Of a stretch of 64,000 nucleotides of DNA, positions 9,588-22,548 are shown one piece after another. The stretch is from contig JAQJVL010000047.1 in assembly GCA_035578905.1 (NCBI GenBank), positions 1,810,111 through 1,874,110 of the forward strand, read 5' to 3'. Below the pieces are notes generated by a model that did no database searches, was not told where the DNA came from, and worked only from the letters and a program-made list of their open reading frames with translations. The DNA is from Stictocephala bisonia. Taxonomy: Eukaryota > Arthropoda > Insecta > Hemiptera > Membracidae. How positions within the stretch are numbered: the stretch's first letter is position 1; each line of letters starts with the position of its first letter. The position numbers and the translations under genes are program-made.

Positions 9588-10615
9588 TCAATGGTCTCAA
9601 TGTCAAATTTGATGGTAGAGTACCTGTGATCTAGCTATATGTGTGTACTGCGGGAGTTTCCTACCTATTTGTGCAGGTTCTGAATCCCTTGAAGGTCTCA
9701 GCGTTTATTATAAACCCTAATCAATGGTCTCAGTGTCATATTTGATGGTGGAGTACCGGTGATCTAGCTACATGTGTGTACTGCGGGAGTTGCCTACCCA
9801 CTTGTGCAGGAACTGAATCCCTTGAAGGCCTCAGCGTTTATAATAAACCCTAATGAACGGTCTCAGTGTTATATTTGACGGTGGAGTAACTGTGATCTAG
9901 CTATATGTGTGTACTGCGGGAGTTTTCTACCAACTTGTGCAAGAGCTGAATCCCTTGAAGGCCTCAGCGTTTATTATAAACCCCAATCAATGGTCTCAGT
10001 GTCATATTTGATGGTGAAGTACCTGTGATCTAGCTATATGTGTGTACTGCGGGAGTTTCCTACCCACTTGTGCAGGTTCTGAATCCCTTGAAGGCCTCAG
10101 CGTTTATTATAAACCCTAATCAATGGTCTCAGTGTCATATTTGATGGTGGAGTACCGGTGATCTAGCTACATGTGTGTACTGCGGGAGTTGCCTACCCAC
10201 TTGTGCAGGAGCCGAATCCCTTGAAGGCCTCAGTGTTTATTATAAACCTTAATCAACGGTCTCAGTGTCATATTTGATGGTGGAGTACCTATGATCTAGC
10301 TATATATGTGTACTGCGGGAGTTTCCTACCCACTTGTGCAGGAGCTGAATCCCTTGAAGGCCTCAGCGTTTAATATAAACCCTAATCAATGGTATCAGTG
10401 TCATATGTCATGGTGGAGTACGGGTGATCTAGCTACACGTGTATACTGTCGGAGTTGCCTACCCACTTGTGCAGGAACTGAATCCCTTGAAGGCCTCAGC
10501 GTTTATTATAAACCCTAATCAATGGTCTCAGTGTCATATTTGATGGTGGAGTACCGGTGATCTAGCTACATGTGTGTACTGCGGGAGTTTCCTACCTACT
10601 TGTGCAGGATCTGAA
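9588..10615. repeat. 133-bp tandem satellite, right half (about 7.7 copies)
   Basis: The array resumes at the duplicated tcaatg and keeps the unit seen at 4478-5790 (gatctagct, cttgtgcagg, cccttgaaggcctcag, ttattataaaccctaatcaa). It decays after about 10610, where caggatctgaatcacat departs from the consensus. Two subtypes alternate on both sides of the insertion: 'tacatgtg/tacacgtg...ttgcctacc' and 'tatatgtg...tttcctacc'. This suggests an older two-unit higher-order structure. Confidence 0.95.
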
Positions 10616-13600
10616 TCACATATCAGTCTCAAGATCAGTTACATTGGTCTGAGCACTAGTATTCATCTCAACACCAGTCATATCCGTAGGGTGGGTGGAT
10701 GGATGGGAAAGAACAGTGTAAAGTATATTTATACCTCCACAAATTGGACACAAAGAGTGGTAGTAGGGCCTTAGTAAGAATACTTATTCTTCAACTATCG
10801 TGTACGAAGGGTGCGTGGGTGTCAATACCACGAAATGGATTGATGGTTTGGCTGGGTGCCAGATTTTATTATTTTTTAGTGAAAAATAATTTAAATAAAT
10901 TCCAATTATTAACACTCAAGCATTGATTGTTCTAATTTAATATAACTCTAAGAGGTTCTAGTCACTCCTAGGTCAAGTAAAACCTTTAAAGTTCATCTAG
11001 TATTCTGTACCAGTTACAGGACGTAAAGGGCTCATGCACCCTAGTAATGGTACTCTTACACCCCTCTGACTCTTTACATATAAAGTAGTCCAGACAAGTA
11101 ACTATCAAATATTTTGGGAGGAGAAACTTTAAAATGTTTATAGCAGCAGAAAAACGTTTTTCAAATTCATACTTCTAATGATTTTGTTCATTTAAAACAA
11201 AAAGACTGCTGTCTAGTAAGTATTTATTTTCTTCCAGGATATTTTGAATGGTTTGAAGAGCGTATTATTTTAGGTACTGATGTAGGCAATTTCACTTTCC
11301 AAATTAATTTAATTAATCTCTATGTTTTACTTTGAATGGTTATTTATAATTGTAATGTTTGAAGATAGTCCCAGGAAGGAAGCAGAATTATATAAATTAG
11401 GAAAAACCTAAGTGAGGAGTAACCTAATTATTTTTTTATAATCATGGACAACAACAAAAATACATAGCAGCAAGATTTTTTTTGTTTTGCGTTAGAGAAA
11501 TAATTAGAAATTTTACAGCTATTGAATGCATCTCAGTTGTTAGTATGTATTTTTATAAAAATTATTGAACACTGAAGTCAATCGTGTTACCTGAATTATT
11601 TTTTTAAATGTTTTATGTTTTCTGAAATTGCATGAAAACAAATCCCATAGAGTATATATATATATTAAAAATTGTATTTCCTTTTAATTAGTAAGTAAAG
11701 ACTAAAATTGTGTTTTAGTATTGCTTTCATCACAATTTTACAATGGGCTAAATATTTGCAACTAATAAGTTCTTAACTAGAGGTAGAATTTGTTTAACTT
11801 TCTTAACTAAATATTAAAATAAGAGGCCACGCAAAATAAGAGTTGCTTTATGTCATTGGTGCAAATTCTCATTTGCTACGGGTCTTTATGTCTTAGTCAG
11901 CAGAGTCGTCTCTGAACTTGGTTTATTGAAATACTAGTTTGTACTTAGGGATGAAGGAGGATACTATAAACGCAGATTGATGTGTATACTAAGTAGTTAT
12001 TATTTTAACTGCATATATAAACACTTGATATTCTGAATTTAACTATCAAAAATTAATATAGTTCTATTTATTTAAATATCTGACGCTTCGTGTAAAAATA
12101 AATAGGAGATTCTTTATTAAATTACTAAACATAAATGTCAAGTTGTATAGTTATTTATAACTTTAATAAGCAAATTAATGCATTTTAAAGTATCAGATTA
12201 CTTTATAGTTTAACGAGACTTTCTGAGATAAACTAATTCATACTTAGGGAAGCCTAGTTCGAATACTTAGCAACCCTAAGTATTCGTACCTTTATGAACA
12301 AATCATTCAACCATCAAGGTTATATGATAGAAACATGTCTATAAAGGCGAATAAACACTGTGTCCCTTACTACGTTTATTACTAAATGATAAGGTTCTTA
12401 GAATTAAAATAAGAACAAATCACCTGTCTATGTGTATAGGTCCTACAATATTCTATTATCTGGCTGTTTATCTATGTGTTTTAAAAGTTTTTATTAAACT
12501 TTCCAATGTCTGAATGTAGTATAGGTTGATATTATGATTGATGATATGAGATAATAATAATTTTACTAAGTGTTAAAATTTCATTTATGATAGCCCTTAA
12601 ACAGAATATTGAAAACTACTCAGGCCCTTAAAGGTTCTCACACAATATGAAAACAACACTAATAAGGTTACAAACTTGATCACAAGTTCAATTAAGCACT
12701 TTTTTGTCAACATTAATTAATGACTAGCGGAGCACCACGCATTTCATCATAGCTGTTAGCTCTGGCTGAAGAATTGATCAAATGATCAAATGGCTTTCAA
12801 TGATCAAATGATCGTTCCTTCATTATGTGTTACAGAGATATTTAGTTTAATGGTTAATCGTTATAATATTTTTTATGTGTAATTCAGCATTTGAAGTTTT
12901 TTTAAAAAGATTTACAGTTAAAATATTAAAGTAAACACAATTTTAACTTTGAACATATCGTTAAATTATCAATGCCTAATAAAGTTCTTAATATTAACCA
13001 TTTTACTTAGTTTGAGCATAATTGAGAACTCAGTGGTTCTTAAGCTACTAAAATTCTTTAAATGTACAAACAGACAGACAGACGGACAACGAAATATTAT
13101 CGAATCTACATTTGTGTTAAGGTTTCTGTCCTATTTTGTCTCAGAGAACCATATCCTTAAGTTGGGAAACTTACTTTGAGACACCCTGTATATACAATGG
13201 AGTGATTACATAAATATTAAACATGTAATTGTGTAATCTTTAACTAGCTGATTTCAGAGTTCTATCATATTGCGATATGCCATGATCCTCCTGGCTTATC
13301 AACATTTTTGTTGGTGAAACAATTGTCTTAATTGCTTCTTGTTTCTTCTTATACATATGTGTGTCAGTTAATAAATATGACACTCCTAATATCTATGGTG
13401 AAAATGCAGTATAGGTTGTTATAAAAAAAAACACCAGGTGATGTTTGAGTAACAAACTACCTGTGATCATGAGGACCAATCAGTAACTGTTACTAAACGC
13501 TGATTATTTTTTGCATTTATCAAACACAACAATTATATCATAAGCTCAACAGTAGTTTGAAATATAGATAACTAAATTGAACAACATAATTCATTTTACT

Positions 13601-14220
13601 TTTTAAATATAACAAATTTTCTTACATCACTTTTATGAAGAACACTGATAATCCATGCAACTATGTTAAGTTTCTTTCTATTTTTACAGTAAATTTTTAA
13701 CTATCTGGTAAAACTACAATCCGATAATGATACGAAGGATTTCAACTGTCACGAATATAGTGTAAATATATTTTATGGATATTATACGGGACTGAGATAT
13801 GAATATATGAATGGACTAGGCAAATAAATGAATATTGGAATTGTGAGTGAATATTAAATATCCTCTGCTCTACATTACTATTGAATGTTTTTCTAACATA
13901 ATGTTGGGTATTGGTCTTAGATGTTCATAATATACTTTTTGCTTAACAAAACAATTTAAGGTTTTGCAACTATTATTTCAGGTTTCTAAAGATGCTAAAA
14001 GTAGGTTCTAATTCTGTGCTCTTTTATTAAATCTTGTATTTAGCCAATTAAGCCCCATTTTTCAAGTGTTACACCTTCGGATCTGTTGTTGATGTATGAA
14101 CTGGAAAATGCCATTGGATATTGGGATGCAAGGTGGGATCTAGGGGCTGGATCTAGGATCTAGAGTGGATATAGGAACTGGAGCCACATGAAAAAAATCA
14201 AACGAAATACAATAAATAAA
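10616..14220. other. Unassigned AT-rich DNA
   Basis: Several kilobases without a supported gene. A copy of a dispersed repeat ending in acaccctgtatata lies at about 13126-13197 and is listed separately. Short gatctagg-type and cagacagac-type simple runs occur near 14130-14170 and 13070-13085. The frames at 10574-10926 and 12949-13179 show no recognisable protein content. Confidence 0.6.
13126..13197 (-). repeat. Dispersed repeat with tatacagggtgtc terminus, copy 1
   Basis: Read on the minus strand, this begins tatacagggtgtctcaaag and continues through cttaaggatatggttctctg. The same start and body (cagggtgtc, then a/cttaaggatatggttcc) occurs on the plus strand at 52108-52165. A third locus at about 21863 shares only the terminal atacagggtgtcc. 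This is compatible with a transposon end, but the family is not identified. Confidence 0.55.
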
Positions 14221-14224
14221 CTAA

Positions 14225-14720
14225 AGTTATAATATAAAACAATAGTTGAGCACCCGTTAACATTTTATTGAACTAACACCGATCGGTTTTGGCAATTATG
14301 CCTTCTTCATAAGTGTTTACTTTCTAAACTGTTACAAAACAAATTAAATAAAATTAAAATTATTACAAAGAAAACATATGTTAAATTGGCGAATGTTTGT
14401 GATTAAGTGGTTAGTGGATTGTGTGTGTTTTTTCTTATATGTATAGTTGTTTCGAATATTGGGATTCTTTTTTGTATTAACATGGTGTTGATTAAATTTT
14501 GGGATTTTCTTAGTTGTGTTTATAAATGTCATGTTATAAACAACTAACTAACAAATATTTGCCAATTTAACTTATGTTTTCTTTATAGTAGTTTTTATTT
14601 TATTTGTTTTGTAACAGTTTAGAAAGTACACTCCGATTAAGATGGCATAATTGCCGAAACCGATCAGTGTTAATTTAATAAAATGTTAACGGGTGCTCAA
14701 CATTTGTTTTATATTCAATA
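14225..14720. repeat. Foldback of two inverted Penelope-like (hammerhead-type) tails
   Basis: The arm 14225-14400 and the arm 14560-14720 are inverted copies of each other (about 165-175 bp, with indels), separated by about 150 bp. Both contain gagcacccgttaacatttta and, read outward, a gaaggcataattgcc / gatggcataattgccgaaac element followed by cgatcggtgtt. The stem ggc...gcc followed by gaaac resembles the minimal hammerhead ribozyme core found in Penelope-like element terminal repeats. The left arm has lost the G of GAAA (gccaaaac) and the right arm has a degraded CUGA box, so neither is expected to cleave. Confidence 0.55.
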
Positions 14721-15087
14721 AGAGTTCCATGTGATAAATGTATACCTTTATCACATATCGGGTGTCATAGTTAGTTCTTCTTAGATTGTCATATTTTCAA
14801 CCATATTAACCTGTTCTTAATTTACAAATTTAGGGGAAATTAAATATAACAGTAACAATTATTTCTCATTTCGTACATATAAAGCATGGTTAAGTTTTCT
14901 TCAGTTTATCTCCCCACTTTATAGATATTTTTACTTTTATGTCAACAGACAATTATACTAAAATGTTACCAACAATAATAATACAAGCAATATTAATTAA
15001 GTATTTTGTAGATAAATCAATGTTATTTTGTAATAACTATCTAGTAGTAATATTATTCAATATATGTACCTATAATTCCTAATAGGC

Positions 15088-15470
15088 ATAACAAATGTAA
15101 TATAAAAATTAATAAATAGTTAAAACATCTTAGATATATTGTTAATAAGTTGATATTTTACGATTTATGTTAAATATAACTTTTTCACGTTATCTTTAAC
15201 TGTCTTTTCGAACTTATTTTCATTCAAGATTCGTTGATGTAGTAATAAATGTTTTATAAATTTGTATTGAAGTGTTTTAGAATTTATTGAAAATGTTATA
15301 ATATATATAGATAATGCTTTGTTTTCTAGTTTTCATTGTGTTATATAAATAGTAATAATTATACATGTTGCTTTGAATCGTAAATTAAACATGTTTAGTG
15401 TTTTATATAACAGGCTACGAAAAAACAAAGGACATTGAAGACTACGTAAGACAATTAGTTAAGGACAAAA
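15088..15470 (+). repeat. Segment A, left copy (about 390 bp, inverted copy at 22150-22548)
   Basis: From caaatgtaatat through cttagatatattgttaataa, cttttcgaacttattttcat, ataggctacg-like and ggacattgaagactacgtaa, this segment is mirrored on the minus strand at 22150-22548 with scattered differences. It is followed directly by the 143/154-bp array T. No coding potential is seen. Confidence 0.85.
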
Positions 15471-16192
15471 GAGAAGGATAACTACAATACTCGGGGCACA
15501 CATCATAATACCTTTGAGTAGTTTACGATATCAATTGTTTTAAAACAGCTTCCCACCACTTGATGACTATGAAGATTGAGGTCAGGTAGACTATACAGTT
15601 AACTGCCTCAACTACTGAAGGTTAACTACAATACTCGGAGTACACATCATAATAACTTTAAGTAGTTTACGTCAGCAATTGTTTTACAACAGTTTCCCAC
15701 CACTTGATGACTATGAAGATTGATGTCAGGTAGACTAAACAGTTAACTGCCTCAACTACTGATGGTTTACTGAAGGTTAACTACAATACTCGGGGTACAC
15801 ATCATAATAACTTTGAGTAGTTAACGTTATCAATTGTTTATAACAGTTTCCCACCACTTGATGACTATGAAGATTGAAGTCAGGTAGACTATACAGTTAA
15901 CTGCCTCAACTACTGATGGTTTACTGAAGGTTAAATACAATACTCAGGGTATACATCATAATAACTTTGAGTAGTTTACGTTAGCAATTGTTTATAACAG
16001 TTTCCCACCACTTGATGACTATGAAGATTGATGTCAGGTAGACTATACTGTTAACTGCCTTAACTACTGAAGGTTAACTACAATACTCGGAGTACACATC
16101 ATAATAACTTTAAGTAGTTTACGTCAGCAATTGTTTTACAACAGTTTCCCACTACTTGATGACTATGAAGATTGAGGTCAGGTAGACTATAA
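15471..16192 (+). repeat. Array T, left (143/154-bp units, about 5 copies)
   Basis: The landmark ctacaatactc recurs at 15481, 15625, 15780, 15934 and 16077. Spacings are 144, 155, 154 and 143. The longer form has an 11-bp addition (tgatggtttac). The unit contains cccaccacttgatgactatg and tcaggtagacta. The same array is present inverted at 22549-23580. Confidence 0.92.
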
Positions 16193-16388
16193 AATTATCT
16201 TTTTTACACATAAATATTTTGTAAAGTTTTATTTTTTATATTATATCTACTTGTAATAAGTATTTTTGGGATGGAAAGAACCTAAATATACAACAGGGTG
16301 TATCTGAAATGGGCGTATGTTTTTGAGGAACTGATTCTATGTTCCTATGATTCATGGTTGTCACATGATTCTATGATGCAACAGGCTA

Positions 16389-19300
16389 ATCTGTACGACC
16401 ATGTTCAACTTTTTTGTACAAGGGCCTTTTTACTAGTAGTCATGTTAACTTACAGGTGTACTTGATACAACGAGGTGTAACAATCCAATCTTTATGACCA
16501 CATTTAACTTTTTTGTACAAGGGCCCTTTCACTAGTAGCCATGTTAACTTACTGGTGTACTTGGTACAACGAGGTGTAACAATCTAATCTTTATGACCAT
16601 GTTTAAATTTTTTGTACAAGGGTCCTTTCACTTGTAGCCATGTTAACTTACAGTTGTACGTGGTACAACGAGGTGTAACAATCCAATCTTTATGACCATG
16701 TTTAACTTTTTTGTACAAGGGCCCTTTCACTTGTAGCCATGTTAACTTACAGTTGTACGTGGTACAACGAGGTGTAACAATCCAATCTTTATGACCATGT
16801 TTAACTTTTTTGTACAAGGGCCCTTTCACTTGTAGCCATGTTAACTTACAGTTGTACGTGGTACAACGAGGTGTAACAATCCAATCTTTATGACCATGTT
16901 TAACTTTTTTGTACAAGGGCCTTTTCACTTGTAGCCATGTTAACTTACAGTTGTACGTGGTACAATGAGGTGTAACAATCCAATCTTTACGACCATGTTC
17001 AACTTTTTTGTACAACTACCCATTCACTAGTAGTCATTTTAACTTACAGTTGTACTTGGTACAATGAGGTGTAACAATCCAATCTTTACGACCATGTTCA
17101 ACTTTTTTGTACAACTACCCATTCACTAGTAGTCATTTTAACTTACAGTTGTACTTGGTACAACGAGGTGTAACAATCCAATCTTTATGACCATGTTTAA
17201 CTTTTTTGTACAAGGGCCCTTTCACTAGTAGCCATGTTAACTTAAAGGTGTACTTGGTACAATGAGGTGTAACAATCCAATCTTTACGACCATGTTCAAC
17301 TTTTTTGTACAACTACCCATTCACTAGTAGTCATTTTAACTTACAGTTGTACTTGGTACAACGAGGTGTAACAATCCAATCTTTATGACCATGTTCAACT
17401 TTTTTGTACAACTACCCATTCACTAGTAGTCATTTTAACTTACAGTTGTACTTGGTACAACGAGGTGTAACAATCCAATCTTTATGACCATGTTTAACTT
17501 TTTTGTACAAGGGCCCTTTCACTTGTAGCCATGTTAACTTACAGTTGTACGTGGTACAACGAGGTGTAACAATCCAATCTTTATGACCATGTTTAACTTT
17601 TTTGTACAAGGGCCCTTTCACTAGTAGCCATGTTAACTTACAGTTGTACTTGGTACAATGAGGTGTAACAATCCAATCTTTACGACCATGTTCAACTTTT
17701 TTGTACAAGGGCCCTTTCACTAGTAGCCATGTTAACTTACAGGTGTACTTGGTACAACGAGGTGTAACAATCCAATCTTTATGACCATGTTTAACTTTTT
17801 TGTACAAGGGCCCTTTCACTAGTAGCCATGTTAACTTACAGTTGTACTTGGTACAAAGAGGTGTAACAATCCAATCTTTATGACCATGTTTAACTTTTTT
17901 GTACAACTACCCATTCACTAGTAGTCATTTTAACTTACAGTTGTACTTGGTACAACGAGGTGTAACAATCCAATCTTTATGACCATGTTTAACTTTTTTG
18001 TACAAGGGCCCTTTCACTAGTAGCCATGTTAACTTACAGTTGTACTTGGTACAAAGAGGTGTAACAATCCAATCTTTATGACCATGTTTAACTTTTTTGT
18101 ACAACTACCCATTCACTAGTAGTCATTTTAACTTACAGTTGTACTTGGTACAACGAGGTGTAACAATCCAATCTTTATGACCATGTTTAACTTTTTTGTA
18201 CAAGGGCCCTTTCACTAGTAGCCATGTTAACTTACAGTTGTACTTGGTACAAAGAGGTGTAACAATCCAATCTTTATGACCATGTTTAACTTTTTTGTAC
18301 AAGGGCCCTTTCACTAGTAGCCATGTTAACTTACAGGTGTACTTGGTACAATGAGGTGTAACAATCCAATCTTTACGACCATGTTCAACTTTTTTGTACA
18401 ACTACCCATTCACTAGTAGTCATTTTAACTTACAGTTGTTCTTGGTACAACGAGGTGTAACAATCCAATCTTTATGACCATGTTTAACTTTTTTGTACAA
18501 CTACCCATTCACTAGTAGTCATTTTAACTTACAGTTGTTCTTGGTACAACGAGGTGTAACAATCCAATCTTTACGACCATGTTCAACTTTTTTGTACAAC
18601 TACCCATTCACTAGTAGTCATTTTAACTTACAGTTGTTCTTGGTACAACGAGGTGTAACAATCCAATCTTTATGACCATGTTTAACTTTTTTGTACAAGG
18701 GCCCTTTCACTAGTAGCCATGTTAACTTACAGTTGTACTTGGTACAAAGAGGTGTAACAATCCAATCTTTATGACCATGTTTAACTTTTTTGTACAAGGG
18801 CCCTTTCACTAGTAGCCATGTTAACTTACAGGTGTACTTGGTACAATGAGGTGTAACAATCCAATCTTTACGACCATGTTCAACTTTTTTGTACAACTAC
18901 CCATTCACTAGTAGTCATTTTAACTTACAGTTGTTCTTGGTACAACGAGGTGTAACAATCCAATCTTTACGACCATGTTCAACTTTTTTGTACAACTACC
19001 CATTCACTAGTAGTCATTTTAACTTACAGTTGTTCTTGGTACAACGAGGTGTAACAATCCAATCTTTATGACCATGTTTAAATTTTTTGTACAACTACCC
19101 ATTCACTAGTAGTCATTTTAACTTACAGTTGTTCTTGGTACAACGAGGTGTAACAATCCAATCTTTATGACCATGTTTAACTTTTTTGTACAAGGGCCCT
19201 TTCACTAGTAGCCATGTTAACTTACAGTTGTACTTGGTACAATGAGGTGTAACAATCCAATCTTTACGACCATGTTCAACTTTTTTGTACAACTACCCAT

Positions 19301-20126
19301 TCACTAGTAGTCATTTTAACTTACAGTTGTACTTGGTACAATGAGGTGTAACAATCCAATCTTTATGACCATGTTTAACTTTTTTGTACAAGGGCCCTTT
19401 CACTAGTAGCCATGTTAACTTACAGTTGTACTTGGTACAAAGAGGTGTAACAATCCAATCTTAAGACCATGTTCATTTTTTTTTTACAAGGGCCCTTTCA
19501 CTAGTAGCCATGTTAACTTACAGTTGTACTTGGTACAACGAGGTGTAACAATCCAATCTTTATGACCATGTTTAACTTTTTTGAACAATCGTCCATTCAC
19601 TAGTAGTCATGTTAACTTACAGTTGTACTTGGTACAACGAGGTGTAACAATCCAATCTTAATGACCATGTTCAACTTTTTTGAACAATCGTCCATTCACT
19701 AGTAGTCATGTTAACTTACATGTGTACTTGGTACAACTAGGTGTAACAATCCAATCTTAATGACCATGTTCAACTTTTTTGAACAATCGTCCATTCACTA
19801 GTAGCCATGTTAACTTACAGTTGTACTTGGTACAACGAGGTGTAACAATCCAATCTTTATGACCATGTTTAACTTTTTTGTACAAGGGCCCTTTCACTAG
19901 TAGCCATGTTAACTTACATGTGTACTTGGTACAACTAGGTGTAACAATCCAATCTTAATGACCATGTTCAACTTTTTTGAACAATCGTCCATTCACTAGT
20001 AGCCATGTTAACTTACAGTTGTACTTGGTACATCGAGGTGTAACAATCCAATCTTTATGACCATGTTTAACTTTTTTGTACAAGGGCACTTTCATTAGTA
20101 GTTATGTTAACTTACAGGTGTACTTG
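16389..20126. repeat. 99-bp satellite (about 38 copies), left part
   Basis: The landmark gaggtgtaac recurs every 99 bp (for example 16472, 16571, 16670). Three subtypes differ in a 25-bp window after the ttttttg box: 'tacaagggccctttcac...gccatgtt', 'tacaactacccattcac...gtcatttt' and, only near the right end, 'aacaatcgtccattcac'. Because 99 is divisible by 3 and one minus-strand frame lacks stops, long repetitive frames (33-residue period) appear at 16584-17015, 17430-17906, 18123-18401 and 18618-18896. I treat them as artefacts. Confidence 0.97.
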
Positions 20127-20967
20127 TAACATGACTGTATCACTTAGTGAAAGACTGCAAAGGACTCAAAATTACTGCCTCCGTTTCGCTTTTAACATAC
20201 GGAGAGATGAGCATATAACTCCATACTATATCCAGTCTAAAATTTTGAAACTATCTGATCAGAGGTCTATCAAAATTCTCTCTTTTACTCATTCTTTGAT
20301 TACCAAAAAATCACCAAATTATTTTTCTAAAGATTTTGAGTACGTGGCGGAAAGAAGTTCAAGTGGTTCAAGATCGGGATCTTCACATTTGCGCATGCCC
20401 CATCACAGAACAGCTGCATACGACAAATCTTTCACAATAACGGCGTGTCGCTTATGGCCTCCCGATAAATATTACTTCAATCCCTAGCCTTTCCCGGTTT
20501 GTGGTGTGTTTAAAACAACATTTCATGGAGCGGATGATTTCGGCCGGTTCGTCTTAGGGCTTGGGCTCTGCTGGGGTGGAGTTGGTAGCGAGTGGTATGA
20601 ATGAGAGGATGTATGAATGGAAAAACATATTTAAAAATTTTTACAATGCTCTTTTTTACTAAAATTATTGTTGTTGTACAGTATGTTCATGTGAAGTGTA
20701 ATAATGTAAAATGTATGTTTTTAAAACTGTTTTTTTTTTTTTTTAAGTTCATGCTAAGTTAAGTAGTAAGCTTTTTTTTTCTTTAAATGACTTATAGCTA
20801 TTTAATATGGTATTTTTATTTCTTTATTTAGTTATTATACTTTATTATTGTTTTACTTAAGGTTAAGTGTAAGAAAGGGCCACGTGGCCCTAACTTCGCC
20901 TTTTTTTGTAAATTAATTGTATAATTAATTTTCAAAATAAAGAAATTTCTATTTCTATTTCTATTTC
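20127..20967 (+). mobile_element. 5'-truncated LINE inserted in the 99-bp satellite
   Basis: The insert carries only the C-terminal part of a LINE RT protein and a 3' UTR. It ends in aataaagaaa followed by an attct/atttct-type hexamer repeat (tttctatttctatttctac). It interrupts a satellite unit between tacttg (20121-20126) and tacttg (20968-20973), a 6-bp target-site duplication. The satellite then continues to about 21043. Confidence 0.9.
20140..20558 (+). pseudogene. LINE RT C-terminal fragment
   Basis: The translation reads LSERLQRTQNYCLRFAFN, IRRDEHITPYYIQSKILKL and HRTAAYDKSFTITACRLW. This is the conserved 'xRLQxxQNxCxRFxF...RR' to '...RTxxYxxSFTxxAxRLWN' tail of insect LINE ORF2. The frame that opens in the satellite at 20104 is not a true start. 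A frame change near 20465 allows the reading to continue to a tag near 20558 with a typical LINE terminus. Confidence 0.85.
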
Positions 20968-21043
20968 TACTTGGTACAACGAGGTGTAATTATCCAATCT
21001 TTACGACTTTGTTCAATTGATTTGTACAAGGGCTATTTCACAT
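20968..21043. repeat. 99-bp satellite, right remnant after LINE insertion
   Basis: It begins with the duplicated tacttg and then ggtacaacgaggtgtaat, tatccaatctttacgac and ttgtacaagggc. This is a diverged satellite unit that ends near 21043. Confidence 0.85.
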
Positions 21044-22149
21044 TGTATGTGCTTGTAGAATTTGTGCTTCAGTATTTGTACTGCTTGTAGAATAGCTGAA
21101 GTAGGGATGGAAGTAGACGATTGTATAATTCTATAAATAAGTTCTGAGTTACCAAAAAATTTTTGTCCAATCAGCTGAACTCACACATCACTCGTGTTAT
21201 ATGCCCACATTTGACAGCTTTATATGCTCAATTGGACATTTAAATGACGGGAATTCTCAGTTAGCAGAGAGTGTGATTGATCTGAGTGAGCTTTCACGTA
21301 CTTTAGCATTCAAATAACATGATAAAGTCTCATTTTCAGTAATATATTACGTTGATATAAATAAAATTTTACCTTACAAATCGCTCGTTTAAACTATAAA
21401 TATAGGTAGTTAATCTTTTTACTAATTCTAAAAATAGCCTAATTGAACAGTTATTTTTAATTTTTAAATACATTTTTGTGTATAATAAAGTCCTTGTTAT
21501 TTTCATATTTATTGTTAAACGTTTTTATTAAATGATAAATTACTTACTACAAATGAGGTAAAACTTTATAAATATTGAATCGAATTTCGGTGAGATCTCG
21601 GAGTTATATTTTAATTTTAGTTAATTAAATTCCAGTTTTAAGAACAGCGTGAAAATATTTGATCAAAAAAGATAGATAAAAATAAGTAATTATTCTATAT
21701 GTCCAAAGCAAAGATTTTAACCTATATACAAACATTCACCTGTCTAAAGACACATCCCCTGTGAAAAAGTGTTACCATATAAAGATAATGGATATTACAT
21801 TATATATGTGCACATAACAATGGAACTATGTGTTATAATACATACTTATTTACACATTAAAATACAGGGTGTCCGGCTTCAACTGTACCATATTTACATG
21901 ATTGTTTTCTAGGTAAAAAAATAGTAATGCAATTTAACATATGTCTTATCTCAATACGTTTTCTGTATTTGTGTCCATGTTACTTTTACGAACATAAATA
22001 CATTTCAAAAATATTTTCAAATACAATTTGAAATGTTGTATAAAAGTTTATTTTTAAAATACACGTTTTATTTATAACGGTCATATAAGAAAATTGGTTT
22101 TAATTGGCAGCAAAACAAATATGCCAAAGTTAAATGTTTCTCTCTTTTG
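21044..22149. other. Unassigned AT-rich DNA
   Basis: No supported gene. An atacagggtgtcc motif at about 21863 matches the terminus of the dispersed repeat described at 13126 and 52108. Confidence 0.5.
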
Positions 22150-22548
22150 GCTGTTGAACTTTTGTCCTTAACTATTTGTCTTACGTAGTCTTCAATGTTC
22201 TATTGTTTTTTCGTAGCCTGTTATATAAAAAACTAAATCTGTTTAATTTACTATTCAAAGCAACATGTATAATTATCAGTCTTTAAACAACACATTGAAA
22301 ATTGGAAAACAAAGCATTATCTATATATACTATAACATTTTCAATAAATTCTAAAACACTTCATTACTTCAATACAAATTTATAAAAAGTTTTTACTACA
22401 TCAACGAGTCTTGAATAAAAATAAGTTCGAAAAGACAATTAAAGATAACATGAAAAAATTATATAAAACATAAATCTTAAAATATCAAATTATTAACAAT
22501 ATATCTAAAATTATTTCAACTATTCAATAATGTTCATATTACATTTGA
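22150..22548 (-). repeat. Segment A, right copy (inverted)
   Basis: This is the reverse complement of 15088-15470: cttttgtccttaacta, ttacgtagtcttcaatgttc, cgtagcctgttatataa, aagcaacatgtataattat and ttcgaaaagacaatt. Here A lies on the opposite side of array T relative to the left copy. Confidence 0.85.

Noticed and set aside
16584..18896. Long repetitive minus-strand ORFs (33-residue repeats, MYKKVKHGHKDW type)
   Set aside because: They follow the 99-bp satellite period exactly. Frame openness comes from a unit length divisible by 3 without a stop, units vary without codon-like constraint, and there is no promoter or start context.
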